A DNA stretch of 64,000 nucleotides, from positions 1,116,001 through 1,180,000 of the forward strand of contig NZ_CP136865.1 in NCBI RefSeq assembly GCF_045689245.1, in the 5' to 3' direction. Of this stretch, positions 9,082 to 17,684 are shown piece by piece. The translations under genes were made by a program, and so were the position numbers. Numbering within the stretch: position 1 is the first letter of the stretch; each line of letters starts with the position of its first letter. This DNA comes from Congregibacter brevis (GTDB lineage Bacteria; Pseudomonadota; Gammaproteobacteria; Pseudomonadales; Halieaceae). The notes under the pieces are model-generated. The model ran no database searches, had not been told where the DNA came from, and saw only the letters and a list, made by a program, of their open reading frames with translations.

Positions 9082-11229
9082 TTAGTAGTAAGTCTCGCCG
9101 GCGGCGAGTTTGGCGCGCATACCGTCGGTCAGTTCATAGGCTTTGCCGAGGTGGGCAAACTTTTCGGATTGCTCAGCGATGTGAGCCAGACCGACAGAAT
9201 CCATCCATCGGAATACACCACCGCGGAAGGGTGGAAAGCCGATGCCATAAAGCAGCGCAAGATCAGCTTCTGCGGGTGATCCGACGATGCCCTCTTCGAC
9301 ACAGCGAGCAAGCTCGGTGCACATAGGCAGCATCATGCGAGCGATGATTTCCTCGCGCTCAAACTCTGTACGCTCAGCGGTAATCGGCGCAATGAGCTCA
9401 TAGGTCTCTTGAGAGACGACTTTCTTTGGCTTGCCGCGTTTGTCCGTGACGTATTCGTAAAAGCCTTTGCCGTTCTTCTGTCCAAGACGATCGTTCTCAA
9501 ACATAGTCTCTGTGGCGGTCTTGAAGTCCATCTTCATACGGTCGGGGAAGCCGTCGGCCATAACGCCAGCGGCATGGACACCCGTATCGATTCCCACCAC
9601 GTCTGACAGGTAGGCAGGACCCATGGGCCAGCCCCAGCGCTCCATGACCTTATCGACCGCCTGGAAATCCGCGCCGTCGCGGACCAGCTTTGAAAAACCA
9701 TCGAAGTACGGGAAGAGGACGCGATTCACGAGGAATCCTGGGCAGTCATTTACAACGACCGCTTTCTTGCCCATACGGTTGGCATAGGCCACGGTGCGTG
9801 CAATGGCAGTATCGGACGTCTTGGCGCCGCGAATGACCTCCACGAGGGGCATCGCGTGCACCGGGTTGAAAAAGTGCATGCCGCAGAAGTTCTCTGGGCG
9901 CTCTAGTGCTTCGGCGAGGAAGTCGATAGAGATCGTAGAGGTGTTAGACGCCAGCACCGCATCCGGGCTGATGTGCTTTTCGGTCTCAGCCAGTACCGCA
10001 TGCTTAACCTTGGGGTTTTCTACGACCGCTTCTACAACGATGTCCACGCTATCAAAACCTTCGTAGGTCAGCGTAGGGTCAATACTGTTGAGCACCGCAC
10101 CCATCTTGTCAGCGGTCATACGGCCCCGGGAGACGCGCTTTGCCAGCAGCTTATTGGCTTCTGAAAGACCGAGGTCCAATCCTTCCTGGGCGATGTCCTT
10201 CATCTTGATGGGAACACCCTTTAGGGAGCTCTGATAAGCGATTCCGCCGCCCATAATGCCGGCACCTAGAACGGCAGCCCTAGCGATCTTCTTGTCGGCT
10301 TTTTTCTCCCAACCCTTGGCCACCTTGGCCAGCATCTGGTCGTTAAGGAACAATCCCACCATCGCAGCAGCGACGTCCGTCTTGGCTAGCTCGGCAAATC
10401 CAGCGCCTTCTACCTTCAATGCGTCTTCTAAACCCATGCCTCGAGCGGCTTCGATAACTTCTACCACTTTAATAGGCGCGGGGTAGTTCTTGCCGGCCTG
10501 CTGGGCCACCATAGATTTGATGGTGAAGAAGGCCATCATCGCCTCGGTATCGTTGAGCGGTAGAGGCGAGCTCTTGGCGCTCCGCCGTGCTTCGATGTTG
10601 AGCTTACCCGCGACAGCGGTTTCGAGAGTGCGTAGGGCGACGTCCTGAAGCTGCTCGGGAGCAGATACGGCGTCCACTGCGCCGGCTTTGAGGGCATCTT
10701 CTGCTTTCTTCTCTTGACCGGAGGCCATCCACATCACGGCTTCATCAACGCCGATGATGCGGGGCAGACGAACGGTGCCACCCCAACCGGGAAGGATGCC
10801 GAGCTTGGTTTCGGGCAATCCCACCTTGGCGGCGGTGCTCATGACGCGAAGGTCACAAGCGAGACAGATTTCCAGTCCACCGCCCATAGCGAAGCCGTTG
10901 ATCACAGCAACCGTAGGGAAGGGCAAATTCTGAAGGCGATTGAAGTTGCCATTTTGTCCGCTTGAGAAGGCCTGAATTTCTTCCACGGTCGCGTCAAACA
11001 TCGCTGTGAATTCAGTGATGTCTGCGCCCACAATGAATACGCCTTTGCCGCTGGTAACCAGCATGCCTCGGACATCAGCTTCTTTATCGATGGCATCTAG
11101 AGCCTCGGTAAGACTCTGCACGGTGAGTTGGTTAAATTTGTTGACTGATTCGCCCTGAAGGTCGAACCGCATTTCAAGAATGTCATTGTCGTGACGTTGG
11201 AGCGTAATTGCGTCGCTCTGATAGATCAT
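9082..11229 (-). CDS. fadB: Fatty-acid oxidation complex alpha subunit FadB
   Basis: This 715-residue multifunctional enzyme has an N-terminal enoyl-CoA hydratase/isomerase (crotonase) domain with FIVGADITEF and AMGGGLEICLACDLR, and a C-terminal 3-hydroxyacyl-CoA dehydrogenase with the NAD-binding AVLGAGIMGGGIAYQ and the HFFNPVHAMPLVEVI block. It forms the alpha2beta2 beta-oxidation complex with FadA. An upstream in-frame ATG exists (11274), but I chose 11229 because MIYQSDAIT matches the family N-terminus and a GGGGG Shine-Dalgarno stretch lies 7 to 11 bases upstream. First gene of fadBA. Confidence 0.95.
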   Translation of the reverse strand: MIYQSDAITLQRHDNDILEMRFDLQGESVNKFNQLTVQSLTEALDAIDKEADVRGMLVTSGKGVFIVGADITEFTAMFDATVEEIQAFSSGQNGNFNRLQNLPFPTVAVINGFAMGGGLEICLACDLRVMSTAAKVGLPETKLGILPGWGGTVRLPRIIGVDEAVMWMASGQEKKAEDALKAGAVDAVSAPEQLQDVALRTLETAVAGKLNIEARRSAKSSPLPLNDTEAMMAFFTIKSMVAQQAGKNYPAPIKVVEVIEAARGMGLEDALKVEGAGFAELAKTDVAAAMVGLFLNDQMLAKVAKGWEKKADKKIARAAVLGAGIMGGGIAYQSSLKGVPIKMKDIAQEGLDLGLSEANKLLAKRVSRGRMTADKMGAVLNSIDPTLTYEGFDSVDIVVEAVVENPKVKHAVLAETEKHISPDAVLASNTSTISIDFLAEALERPENFCGMHFFNPVHAMPLVEVIRGAKTSDTAIARTVAYANRMGKKAVVVNDCPGFLVNRVLFPYFDGFSKLVRDGADFQAVDKVMERWGWPMGPAYLSDVVGIDTGVHAAGVMADGFPDRMKMDFKTATETMFENDRLGQKNGKGFYEYVTDKRGKPKKVVSQETYELIAPITAERTEFEREEIIARMMLPMCTELARCVEEGIVGSPAEADLALLYGIGFPPFRGGVFRWMDSVGLAHIAEQSEKFAHLGKAYELTDGMRAKLAAGETYY

Positions 11230-11328
11230 GGCTGCTATCCCCCAAATTGTAGGCTGCGCATGATCCTCTTGCATGTGTTCACTGTCAATATGAGCGATCC
11301 GGTAGCGTCCGGAGCATTCAGGCTCCCT

Positions 11329-12051
11329 TTATACACCGTCTTCCTGTGCTCTTACTCCAGCGCGCTGGTGTTCTCTCAGATGAAGCCCGATATCCACCGC
11401 GGTTTTGACGGCCACCAGCACGATTAGCAGGAACAGTGGTTGGTCCAAAGACATGATCGCAAAGCCCCCCGCAATGACCGTGATGTGGAGGATAATGATG
11501 CGTTTGTAAGGCGCCGACATGAGGCTACTGACCGTCGACGACTCGCGTTCTCCGGCAATCAAAAAGTTACTGACGTAGGAATATCCGTGACTGATAAATA
11601 GGCCGATGAAGGCAATAATCCATTCTCTAGGCGCTAGAGCGAATACTTGCTCAATGACGTCAAACAAAAGCTGCAGGAACACAAGAAACAAGGGCCAGGG
11701 TGGATCGTCGCCAAAGGACGCAGGGGCATCGAAGAGAAGGCTCAGGATAAAAAAACCGTGTTCAGCGCAAAAGCCGCCATAGTGTATGGAGAAAAACATG
11801 GAGGGAAACACGGCGCTTAATCCGCCTACGGTAGCCATTTTTAGGATGTTATAGGCGCCGAGAACTAAGTTTTCGGACCAGTACAGAATGATGAGAGCCC
11901 CAACGTCCCAGTCAAAAAAGATTACGCCGAGTAGTGGAAGTATGTTTACCGCGACGAGAAGCGCAAGGCTCAACTGTCGCCGGAGGCCTGTGTAAGCCGA
12001 GGAGGAGAGGGCGGTGTCGGGCGGGTCGTCGCGGGCTGTCATATTTGGCAT
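11329..12051 (-). CDS. Predicted multi-pass membrane protein (DUF6498-like)
   Basis: The 240-residue protein has about five hydrophobic segments, including one near 28-48 (LALLVAVNILPLLGVIFF), and the block LIILYWSENLVLGAYNILKM, which I associate with the uncharacterised DUF6498 family. Function is unknown. The C-terminus is short and charged. It stands alone on the minus strand, 52 bp beyond the region upstream of fadB and about 165 bp after the nrd operon hairpin. An alternative start is the ATG three codons further in. Confidence 0.65.
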   Translation of the reverse strand: MPNMTARDDPPDTALSSSAYTGLRRQLSLALLVAVNILPLLGVIFFDWDVGALIILYWSENLVLGAYNILKMATVGGLSAVFPSMFFSIHYGGFCAEHGFFILSLLFDAPASFGDDPPWPLFLVFLQLLFDVIEQVFALAPREWIIAFIGLFISHGYSYVSNFLIAGERESSTVSSLMSAPYKRIIILHITVIAGGFAIMSLDQPLFLLIVLVAVKTAVDIGLHLREHQRAGVRAQEDGV

Positions 12052-12197
12052 GGGACGCCCTAGATGTGTTGGTTCTTAATGAGTATCGGATACTTAATCG
12101 GACTTACTAATCTGTGGGGGGCAGTGTCCTGTCATGGAGGGGTTAGCCCCCACTCTCATTGCGTGCGACGAACTCTTGTCGCGAGGCCCTTTTATCA

Positions 12198-12218
12198 AGA
12201 GCTCTCTAAAAGAGCTCT
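12198..12218 (-). terminator. Hairpin at the end of the nrdAB transcript
   Basis: A perfect 7-bp stem AGAGCTC/GAGCTCT with a 7-base loop overlaps the stop codon of the 71-residue ORF. On the minus strand it is followed by TGATAAAAGG, not a T run, so it may be a weak terminator or an mRNA 3'-end stabilising structure. Confidence 0.4.
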
Positions 12219-12432
12219 AGTGCAGTGTTCTGCCGGGGCGCATGGCGTCGCGAACTTCCATGTCCTCGGTGACTTCCTGTTCCTGAACAAAGTGACGGAG
12301 TCTGCCCACGACGCTGGTCATCACGTCGATGGTCTGACTGATCTGATCAAGAGCCATCAAGATGGTCTCGTTGTCATTTTGCTCCGGCTCTTGCTCGGGT
12401 TCTTGCTTCTGATCGAACTCTTTGTCGTTCAT
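12217..12432 (-). CDS. Small acidic protein downstream of nrdB, unknown function
   Basis: A 71-residue ORF begins with a Glu/Gln-rich, probably disordered stretch (EQEPEQNDNE), then a likely amphipathic helix around ALDQISQTIDVMTSVVGRLRHFVQ. GAGG six bases before the ATG gives a reasonable ribosome-binding site. It lies 94 bp after nrdB on the same strand and ends in a hairpin, so it is probably the last gene of the nrdAB transcript. I recognise no family. A longer plus-strand frame over the same bases looks like an antisense shadow. Confidence 0.5.
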   Translation of the reverse strand: MNDKEFDQKQEPEQEPEQNDNETILMALDQISQTIDVMTSVVGRLRHFVQEQEVTEDMEVRDAMRPGRTLH

Positions 12433-12526
12433 GCCATGCCTCGCAGAGAACTGCTGGAATGCTTCAGAGAGGCTGCCGGAACACCGTCACCGGCAGCCGT
12501 GTTGGTACTCAATCTCAAGTTGACGC

Positions 12527-13864
12527 TCAATCCCAGGAAAGTGCGCCACCTGTTTGATACTCAATCACACGTGTCTCAAAGAAATTCTTCTCCTTCCGAA
12601 GATCCATAATCTCGCTCATCCACGGGAAGGGGTTCTGTACGCCTGGGAATTGCTCTGGCAGCCCAATTTGTGAAAGGCGACGATTGGCGATGAACTGAAG
12701 ATACTCTTCCATCATTGCTGCGTTCATACCGAGCACGCCGCGTGGCATGGTGTCTCTGGCGTACTCAATCTCAAGCTGGGTGCCTTCCAGAATCATCTGA
12801 ATGGCTTCCTGCTTGAACTCTTCCGTCCACAGATGTGGATTCTCGAGCTTGATCTGGTTGATGACATCGATACCGAAGTTCAGGTGCATGGACTCATCAC
12901 GGAGTATGTACTGAAACTGCTCTGCGACGCCGGTCATCTTGTTACGTCGACCCATAGAGAGGATCTGCGTAAAGCCGCAGTAGAAGAAGATCCCTTCGGT
13001 TACCGCATAGAAGCCAATGAGGTTGCGTAGCAGGGTTTGATCAGACTCATGGGTTCCCGTACGGAAATTAGGATCTGAAATCTCATGAGTATGGCTGATG
13101 CTCCACGCCGCTTTCTTAGCGACGGAAGGAACTTCGCGATACATATTGAAGACTTCACCTTCGTCCATGCCCAGTGACTCAATGCAGTACTGGTAGGCGT
13201 GAGTGTGAATGGCCTCTTCGAAAGCCTGTCGCAACAGGTATTGCCGGCACTCTGGGTTGGTGATCAGGCGATAGACAGCGAGGACCAGGTTGTTCGCCAC
13301 TAGGGAGTCAGCTGTTGAGAAGTAGCCGAGGCTACGCTCTACGATGCGGCGCTCGTCATCGGTAAGGCCTTCGGGGTTCTTCCACGTGGCGACGTCCGCG
13401 GTCATGTTGACCTCTTGGGGCATCCAATGGTTTGCGCAGCCATCGATGTACTTTTGCCATGCCCAGTCGTACTTGAACGGCACCAACTGGTTGAGATCTG
13501 CACGGCAGTTGATCATGGCCTTTTCGTCGATGGACACGCGCGCTGCGCCCATTTCGAGTTCTTCGAGGCCTGGCGCGACATCGAGGTTACGCAGGCTTTC
13601 CGCCGCCGCATCGATGTTCGCCTTAACCTCTGGCGCTACTTCTTCTGTCGCTTCCGGACTTGTGTTCGCTGCCGCAGCGGTGGTTGCTGTTTCTGTCACG
13701 GCTTCTGCCGCCGGCGCATTGCTTTGTGCAACCGCCTCGCTCGCTTCGGCGACCTCGGTGGCTGCTATTTCCGCTAGATTGGCGGCAGCAGCCTCAGCCA
13801 TGGCAGGCTCTGGTGTGCTTATGTTGCCACCATCTTCTGCGTGGTAATCGTCCCAATTCAACAT
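12527..13864 (-). CDS. nrdB: Ribonucleoside-diphosphate reductase class Ia beta subunit NrdB
   Basis: At 445 residues this is longer than E. coli NrdB (376) because of an Ala/Glu/Thr-rich N-terminal extension (about residues 13-100), probably disordered and similar in kind to that of Pseudomonas NrdB. The core keeps the diiron ligands and radical site: D186 in STADSLV, E217 and H220 with Tyr224 in EEAIHTHAY, and the RDESMHLNFG segment supplying the last Glu and His. It houses the tyrosyl radical that starts ribonucleotide reduction by NrdA. It is transcribed after nrdA across a 165-bp spacer holding repeats and a hairpin. Confidence 0.95.
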   Translation of the reverse strand: MLNWDDYHAEDGGNISTPEPAMAEAAAANLAEIAATEVAEASEAVAQSNAPAAEAVTETATTAAAANTSPEATEEVAPEVKANIDAAAESLRNLDVAPGLEELEMGAARVSIDEKAMINCRADLNQLVPFKYDWAWQKYIDGCANHWMPQEVNMTADVATWKNPEGLTDDERRIVERSLGYFSTADSLVANNLVLAVYRLITNPECRQYLLRQAFEEAIHTHAYQYCIESLGMDEGEVFNMYREVPSVAKKAAWSISHTHEISDPNFRTGTHESDQTLLRNLIGFYAVTEGIFFYCGFTQILSMGRRNKMTGVAEQFQYILRDESMHLNFGIDVINQIKLENPHLWTEEFKQEAIQMILEGTQLEIEYARDTMPRGVLGMNAAMMEEYLQFIANRRLSQIGLPEQFPGVQNPFPWMSEIMDLRKEKNFFETRVIEYQTGGALSWD

Positions 13865-13886
13865 GTTGTCACTCCCTATGCTCTTT

Positions 13887-13926
13887 ACTTCTAGTCACTT
13901 CTAATTACTTTAAGTAACTTCTACAG
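13887..13926. repeat. Four ~10-bp tandem repeats in the nrdA-nrdB spacer
   Basis: Plus-strand units begin at 13887, 13897, 13907 and 13917: ACTTCTAGTC, ACTTCTAATT, ACTTTAAGTA, ACTTCTACAG. The third is degenerate. The 10-bp period is close to one helical turn. They lie in the leader just before nrdB. Confidence 0.7.
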
Positions 13927-13942
13927 GTTTGAAACCGTTATC

Positions 13943-13963
13943 TGATCGCCCCCACAGCGATCA
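13943..13963 (-). other. Hairpin in the nrdA-nrdB intergenic mRNA
   Basis: A perfect 7-bp stem TGATCGC/GCGATCA encloses a 7-base loop. There is no T run, so it is more likely an mRNA processing or stability element than a terminator. Confidence 0.5.
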
Positions 13964-13975
13964 CGGCCCTTCTAT

Positions 13976-13996
13976 TTGTTTCTTGTTTCTTGTTTC
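13976..13996. repeat. Three 7-bp tandem repeats (TTGTTTC)
   Basis: Three exact copies of TTGTTTC in a row lie between the nrdA stop and the spacer hairpin. It is a simple short tandem repeat with no evident function. Confidence 0.8.
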
Positions 13997-14029
13997 TACT
14001 TATACGTCCGAATTTTCAGGCCACAGTGT

Positions 14030-16936
14030 TTACTGGCAGGCCTCGCAGTCCGGGTCATCGAGTGAGCAGGCCAGCGGTACCGGCGCGGGTGCTGGCTCGG
14101 CGCTGGAAGATACGGCATTGAGTTGCCCAGTATCGATCGTCGACTTCTCCGTTCCCGTGGCTGCCAAAGAGCGCAGGTAGTACGTCGTCTTAAGGCCGCT
14201 GTACCAGGCCATGCGGTAGGTAATGTCCAGCTTTTTACCGCTCGCATTGTTGATGTACAGGTTCAGTGACTGCGCCTGATCAATCCACTTCTGACGGCGG
14301 CTCGCGCACTCAACGATCCACTTGGGCTCTACCTCAAACGCATTCGAGTAGATGGCGCGTAGATCAGCTGGAATTCGCTCAATAGACTGCACGCTACCGT
14401 CGTAATACTTGAGATCGTTAACCATGACGCTGTCCCACAATCCGCGGGCTTTCAGGTCGTTAACGAGGTAGGGGTTAACCACCGTGAACTCACCTGAGAG
14501 GTTCGACTTCACATAGAGGTTTTGATAAGTCGGTTCAATGGACTGGGATACGCCCGTGATGTTGGCAATAGTCGCTGTTGGTGCGATAGCCATCACATTG
14601 GAATTACGCATACCTCGAGTTTTTACGGCTTCGCGTAATGTGGCCCAATCAAGGGTCATGGAATCATCAACTTTGATGTAATCGCTGCCGCGCTCCTCGA
14701 CGAGCTTGCTCAAAGAGTCGATAGGCAGGATGCCCTGGCTCCACAGTGAGCCCTCATAGCTTGAGTAAGCACCACGCTCCTCTGCCAGTTTGCTGGAGGC
14801 ATCGATGGCGTAGTAGCTAATCGCTTCCATGGAAAGGTCTGCGAAGCTAACGGCATCATCAGAGCCGTAGGCAATATGTTGCTTGTAGAGGGCATCCTGA
14901 AAGCCCATGAGACCCAAACCAACTGGGCGGTGACGGAAGTTGGAATTTCGCGCGGTATCCACCGAGTAGTAGTTAATGTCGATCACGTTATCGAGCATGC
15001 GAACAGCGGTGCGTACGGTCTCGGCCAACTTCTCCAGGTTCAAGCCATTCTCATCAACGTGCTGCGGCAGGTTGACCGAACCCAGGTTACATACGGCGAT
15101 CTCATCGGCATTTGTATTGAGAGTGATCTCTGTACAAAGGTTGGAAGAGTGGACTACACCGGCGTGTTGCTGGGGGCTGCGGAGGTTGCAGGGATCTTTG
15201 AAAGTCATCCAGGGGTGGCCCGTCTCGAACAGCATGCCGAGCATCTTGCGCCACAGGTTTTGTGCTTTAACGGTCTTGAAGTACTTGAGGTCACCGCTGG
15301 CCGCCATAGCTTCGTAGGCGCCGTAGCGCTCTTCGAAGGCCTTGCCGTAGAGGTCGTGGAGATCTGGAACGTCGTTGGGTGAGAAGAGAGTCCAATCACC
15401 ATCGTCAAACACACGCTTCATAAATAGATCGGGGATCCAGTTGGCGGTGTTCATGTCGTGAGTACGTCGTCGATCGTCGCCGGTGTTCTTACGCAGCTCG
15501 ACAAACTCCTCGATATCCATGTGCCAGGTTTCAAGGTAGGAGCAGACCGCTCCTTTACGCTTGCCGCCCTGGTTAACCGCTACCGCTGTATCGTTCACAA
15601 CCTTGAGGAAAGGAACGACACCCTGCGACTTGCCGTTGGTGCCTTTAATGTAAGAGCCCAGAGCGCGCACAGGCGTCCAGTCATTACCCAGCCCGCCAGC
15701 AAACTTGGAGAGCATGGCGTTGTCCTGAATTGCCCCATAGATGCCATGAAGATCATCGGGCACGGTGGTCAGGTAGCAGGAGGACAGCTGAGGGCGCAGC
15801 GTGCCCGCATTAAACAGCGTGGGCGTAGAGCTCATATAGTCGAAAGAAGAGAGCAGTCGGTAAAATTCTATCGCCCGCGCTTCACGATCGTCTTCTTCTA
15901 CGGCGAGACCCATGGCTACGCGCATGAAGAATATCTGCGGCAGTTCAAAACGCACTTCATCGCTGTGGATAAAGTAGCGGTCATAAAGTGTTTGCAGGCC
16001 CAGATAGGTGAATTGCAGATCCCGCTCGGGAAGAATTGCGGCGCCCATGCGCTCAAGGTCGTAGTCAGCCAGTGTCGGGTCGAGTAGCTCGAGCTCTACA
16101 CCGCGTGCGATGTAAGCTGTCAGCGCCTTCTCGTACAAACGATCCATGTCGCCTTGGGTAGCGCTGTCCGCCACGCCGAGGAAGGTCAAAGCCTCGGTCC
16201 GCAGGTTGTCGCACAGTAGGCGGGCCGATGCGTAGGTGTAGTTAGGCTCTTGCTCGATCAGGGTTCGCGCCGTGATCACTAGTGATGTAGACAGCTCCTG
16301 CATGCTGACCCCGTCATAGAGGTTGCGCAGGGCTTCATCAAGGATTCTCGTTTCAGAAACATCATCGAGTCCAGCGCAGGCTTCGCTGACGACGATGTGC
16401 AGACGCTCAAGGTCCAACGGCGCCTTGCTGCCATCGGCCTGTACGACGTTGATGCGATCTGCGGCTTCCTGAGTTTCTGCAGAGAGGGACTGTCGAGCGG
16501 CACGCTTTGTTGCCTGCTGCTCGCGGTAGATCACATAGTCCCGGGCAATTTTGTGCTCTCCGGCGCGCATGAGTGACAGTTCGACCTGATCTTGGACATC
16601 CTCAATGTGGATTGTGCCGCCGGAAGGCATGCGTCGCTTGAATGTTGCAGTCACCATTTCAGTGAGCTTGGCCACAGTTTCGTGAATGCGACTTGATGCC
16701 GCCGCTGTGCCACCCTCTACTGCGAGGAATGCCTTAGTAATGGCCACAGAAATCTTGCTGGCCTCAAACGGTACAACCGTGCCATTACGCTTAATGACGC
16801 GCAGTTGCCCTGGTGCCGTCGCGGTGACTTCCGCAGTGCTTGCGCCGGCGACATTAGCTGCCTGTTGCGCCGATGCGGTATCCGTTACGTTCTCTGTGAG
16901 AGTTGCTTCCCCGCCCTGGCTGGTATGCATGGTCAC
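14030..16936 (-). CDS. nrdA: Ribonucleoside-diphosphate reductase class Ia alpha subunit NrdA
   Basis: This 968-residue catalytic subunit has two N-terminal ATP-cones (about 46-138, starting LRVIKRNGTVVPF, and about 162-250), as in Pseudomonas NrdA and unlike the single cone of E. coli. The barrel has conserved blocks such as NLCTEITLNT and MAIAPTATIANI, and a C-terminal cysteine tail CSLDDPDCEACQ for reduction by thioredoxin or glutaredoxin. It reduces ribonucleoside diphosphates to deoxy forms. It starts at GTG with AGGAG nine bases upstream; an ATG two codons in is the alternative. The long leader carries DnaA-box and NrdR-box candidates, which fits coupling to replication. Confidence 0.96.
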   Translation of the reverse strand: MTMHTSQGGEATLTENVTDTASAQQAANVAGASTAEVTATAPGQLRVIKRNGTVVPFEASKISVAITKAFLAVEGGTAAASSRIHETVAKLTEMVTATFKRRMPSGGTIHIEDVQDQVELSLMRAGEHKIARDYVIYREQQATKRAARQSLSAETQEAADRINVVQADGSKAPLDLERLHIVVSEACAGLDDVSETRILDEALRNLYDGVSMQELSTSLVITARTLIEQEPNYTYASARLLCDNLRTEALTFLGVADSATQGDMDRLYEKALTAYIARGVELELLDPTLADYDLERMGAAILPERDLQFTYLGLQTLYDRYFIHSDEVRFELPQIFFMRVAMGLAVEEDDREARAIEFYRLLSSFDYMSSTPTLFNAGTLRPQLSSCYLTTVPDDLHGIYGAIQDNAMLSKFAGGLGNDWTPVRALGSYIKGTNGKSQGVVPFLKVVNDTAVAVNQGGKRKGAVCSYLETWHMDIEEFVELRKNTGDDRRRTHDMNTANWIPDLFMKRVFDDGDWTLFSPNDVPDLHDLYGKAFEERYGAYEAMAASGDLKYFKTVKAQNLWRKMLGMLFETGHPWMTFKDPCNLRSPQQHAGVVHSSNLCTEITLNTNADEIAVCNLGSVNLPQHVDENGLNLEKLAETVRTAVRMLDNVIDINYYSVDTARNSNFRHRPVGLGLMGFQDALYKQHIAYGSDDAVSFADLSMEAISYYAIDASSKLAEERGAYSSYEGSLWSQGILPIDSLSKLVEERGSDYIKVDDSMTLDWATLREAVKTRGMRNSNVMAIAPTATIANITGVSQSIEPTYQNLYVKSNLSGEFTVVNPYLVNDLKARGLWDSVMVNDLKYYDGSVQSIERIPADLRAIYSNAFEVEPKWIVECASRRQKWIDQAQSLNLYINNASGKKLDITYRMAWYSGLKTTYYLRSLAATGTEKSTIDTGQLNAVSSSAEPAPAPVPLACSLDDPDCEACQ

Positions 16937-17422
16937 TCGTGTTCACTCCTCTAAACTCGGCTAACACCATTTGGGTTAACGCTTTTTGGTTTGTTGTTTT
17001 ACGTTCTTTGACGTTTTTTACTACTTCGTCTTTTTTCTGCTTTTCAGCTCGTTTCTAATTTCTTTGCCATTCGCGTTTCTTGGAAGCTTCTCCATATCAA
17101 TGGCCTAAATTTGGGCGTTTCCCGTCTTTTTCCCGTGTTTAGGTGGCTTTTTGGCGACAATAGGGTCTTTTTTAAAGAAATACTTTTCCTTGGCGTAGCA
17201 AGCTTTGAAAAAAAACATCGCTGCGCCATTTATATCGTTTTTAACGTTTTTGAGGCCACGTTCCTGGTTTTTATGCTCTTTTTCGGAGACGATTCTGGAT
17301 TTTGGTGGTGCTCGTTCTTCACTCGTTGCATCCCAATGCGTTGACTGAGCAAGCTTGGCGTACGTTTTGCTCAAGCTGCAGGCCGTTTTCGAATCGTGTT
17401 TCGAATCACAGTTTGACCTGAA

Positions 17423-17438
17423 ACGCTAGATATTGGGT
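17423..17438 (-). promoter_or_regulatory. Candidate NrdR box upstream of nrdAB
   Basis: ACGCTAGATATTGGGT fits 13 of 16 positions of the NrdR consensus ACACWATATATWGTGT, including the central C, A, AT, T and G positions. NrdR represses ribonucleotide reductase genes in many bacteria. A second box three helical turns away, which is usual, was not found, so the call is tentative. Confidence 0.45.
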
Positions 17439-17509
17439 TTTTAGTGCCGAATGGCTACAAGATAAAGCGGTCTTGGGGGGAAAGCAAGCGTATTAGTCTG
17501 AGTTTATCT

Positions 17510-17518
17510 TGTGGATAA
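17510..17518 (-). promoter_or_regulatory. Perfect DnaA box upstream of nrdAB
   Basis: The plus strand reads TGTGGATAA, i.e. the consensus DnaA box TTATCCACA on the minus strand, pointing toward nrdA. In E. coli nrdAB is controlled by DnaA binding in its promoter region. Control here is inferred from position. Confidence 0.55.
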
Positions 17519-17684
17519 CTTGTTAGTTGCCACTGATGTCTGTGCTTACTAACCCTAGAGGCCTAGTAACTATCAAAAATCGGGGCACCGCCTGTTGTGT
17601 TTTGCCCGGTGGGTGCTTTGGACCGATTTCTTATAAGCCGTCCGTTGACTATACGCACTGGTTATTTGCCTTTTTTTACGGCGC

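Larger units (their letters stand above)
16937..17684 (-). other. Long non-coding leader/regulatory region of nrdAB
   Basis: The 748 bp between argF and nrdA hold no convincing gene. The half next to nrdA is strikingly purine-rich on the transcribed (minus) strand, with A and AAG runs. Two short minus-strand frames here are Lys-rich by composition alone. The distal half holds a DnaA box, an NrdR-like box and a 12-bp-spaced direct repeat TTTCGAATC (17387-17395 and 17399-17407). No promoter stands out clearly. Confidence 0.6.

Noticed and set aside
12134..12151. GGGG/CCCC short hairpin upstream of the DUF6498-like gene
   Set aside because: Four-base stem without T run; not distinguishable from chance.
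12064..12609. 181-codon plus-strand open frame over the end of nrdB
   Set aside because: It is antisense to nrdB and the 71-residue ORF, lacks a ribosome-binding site and resembles no protein family.
14876..16087. Long plus-strand open frames opposite nrdA (14876-15382, 15458-16087)
   Set aside because: They are shadows of the strongly coded nrdA frame.
17044..17374. Two overlapping minus-strand frames of 61 and 89 codons in the nrdA leader
   Set aside because: Lys-rich content follows from the A-rich bases; no ribosome-binding site or family.
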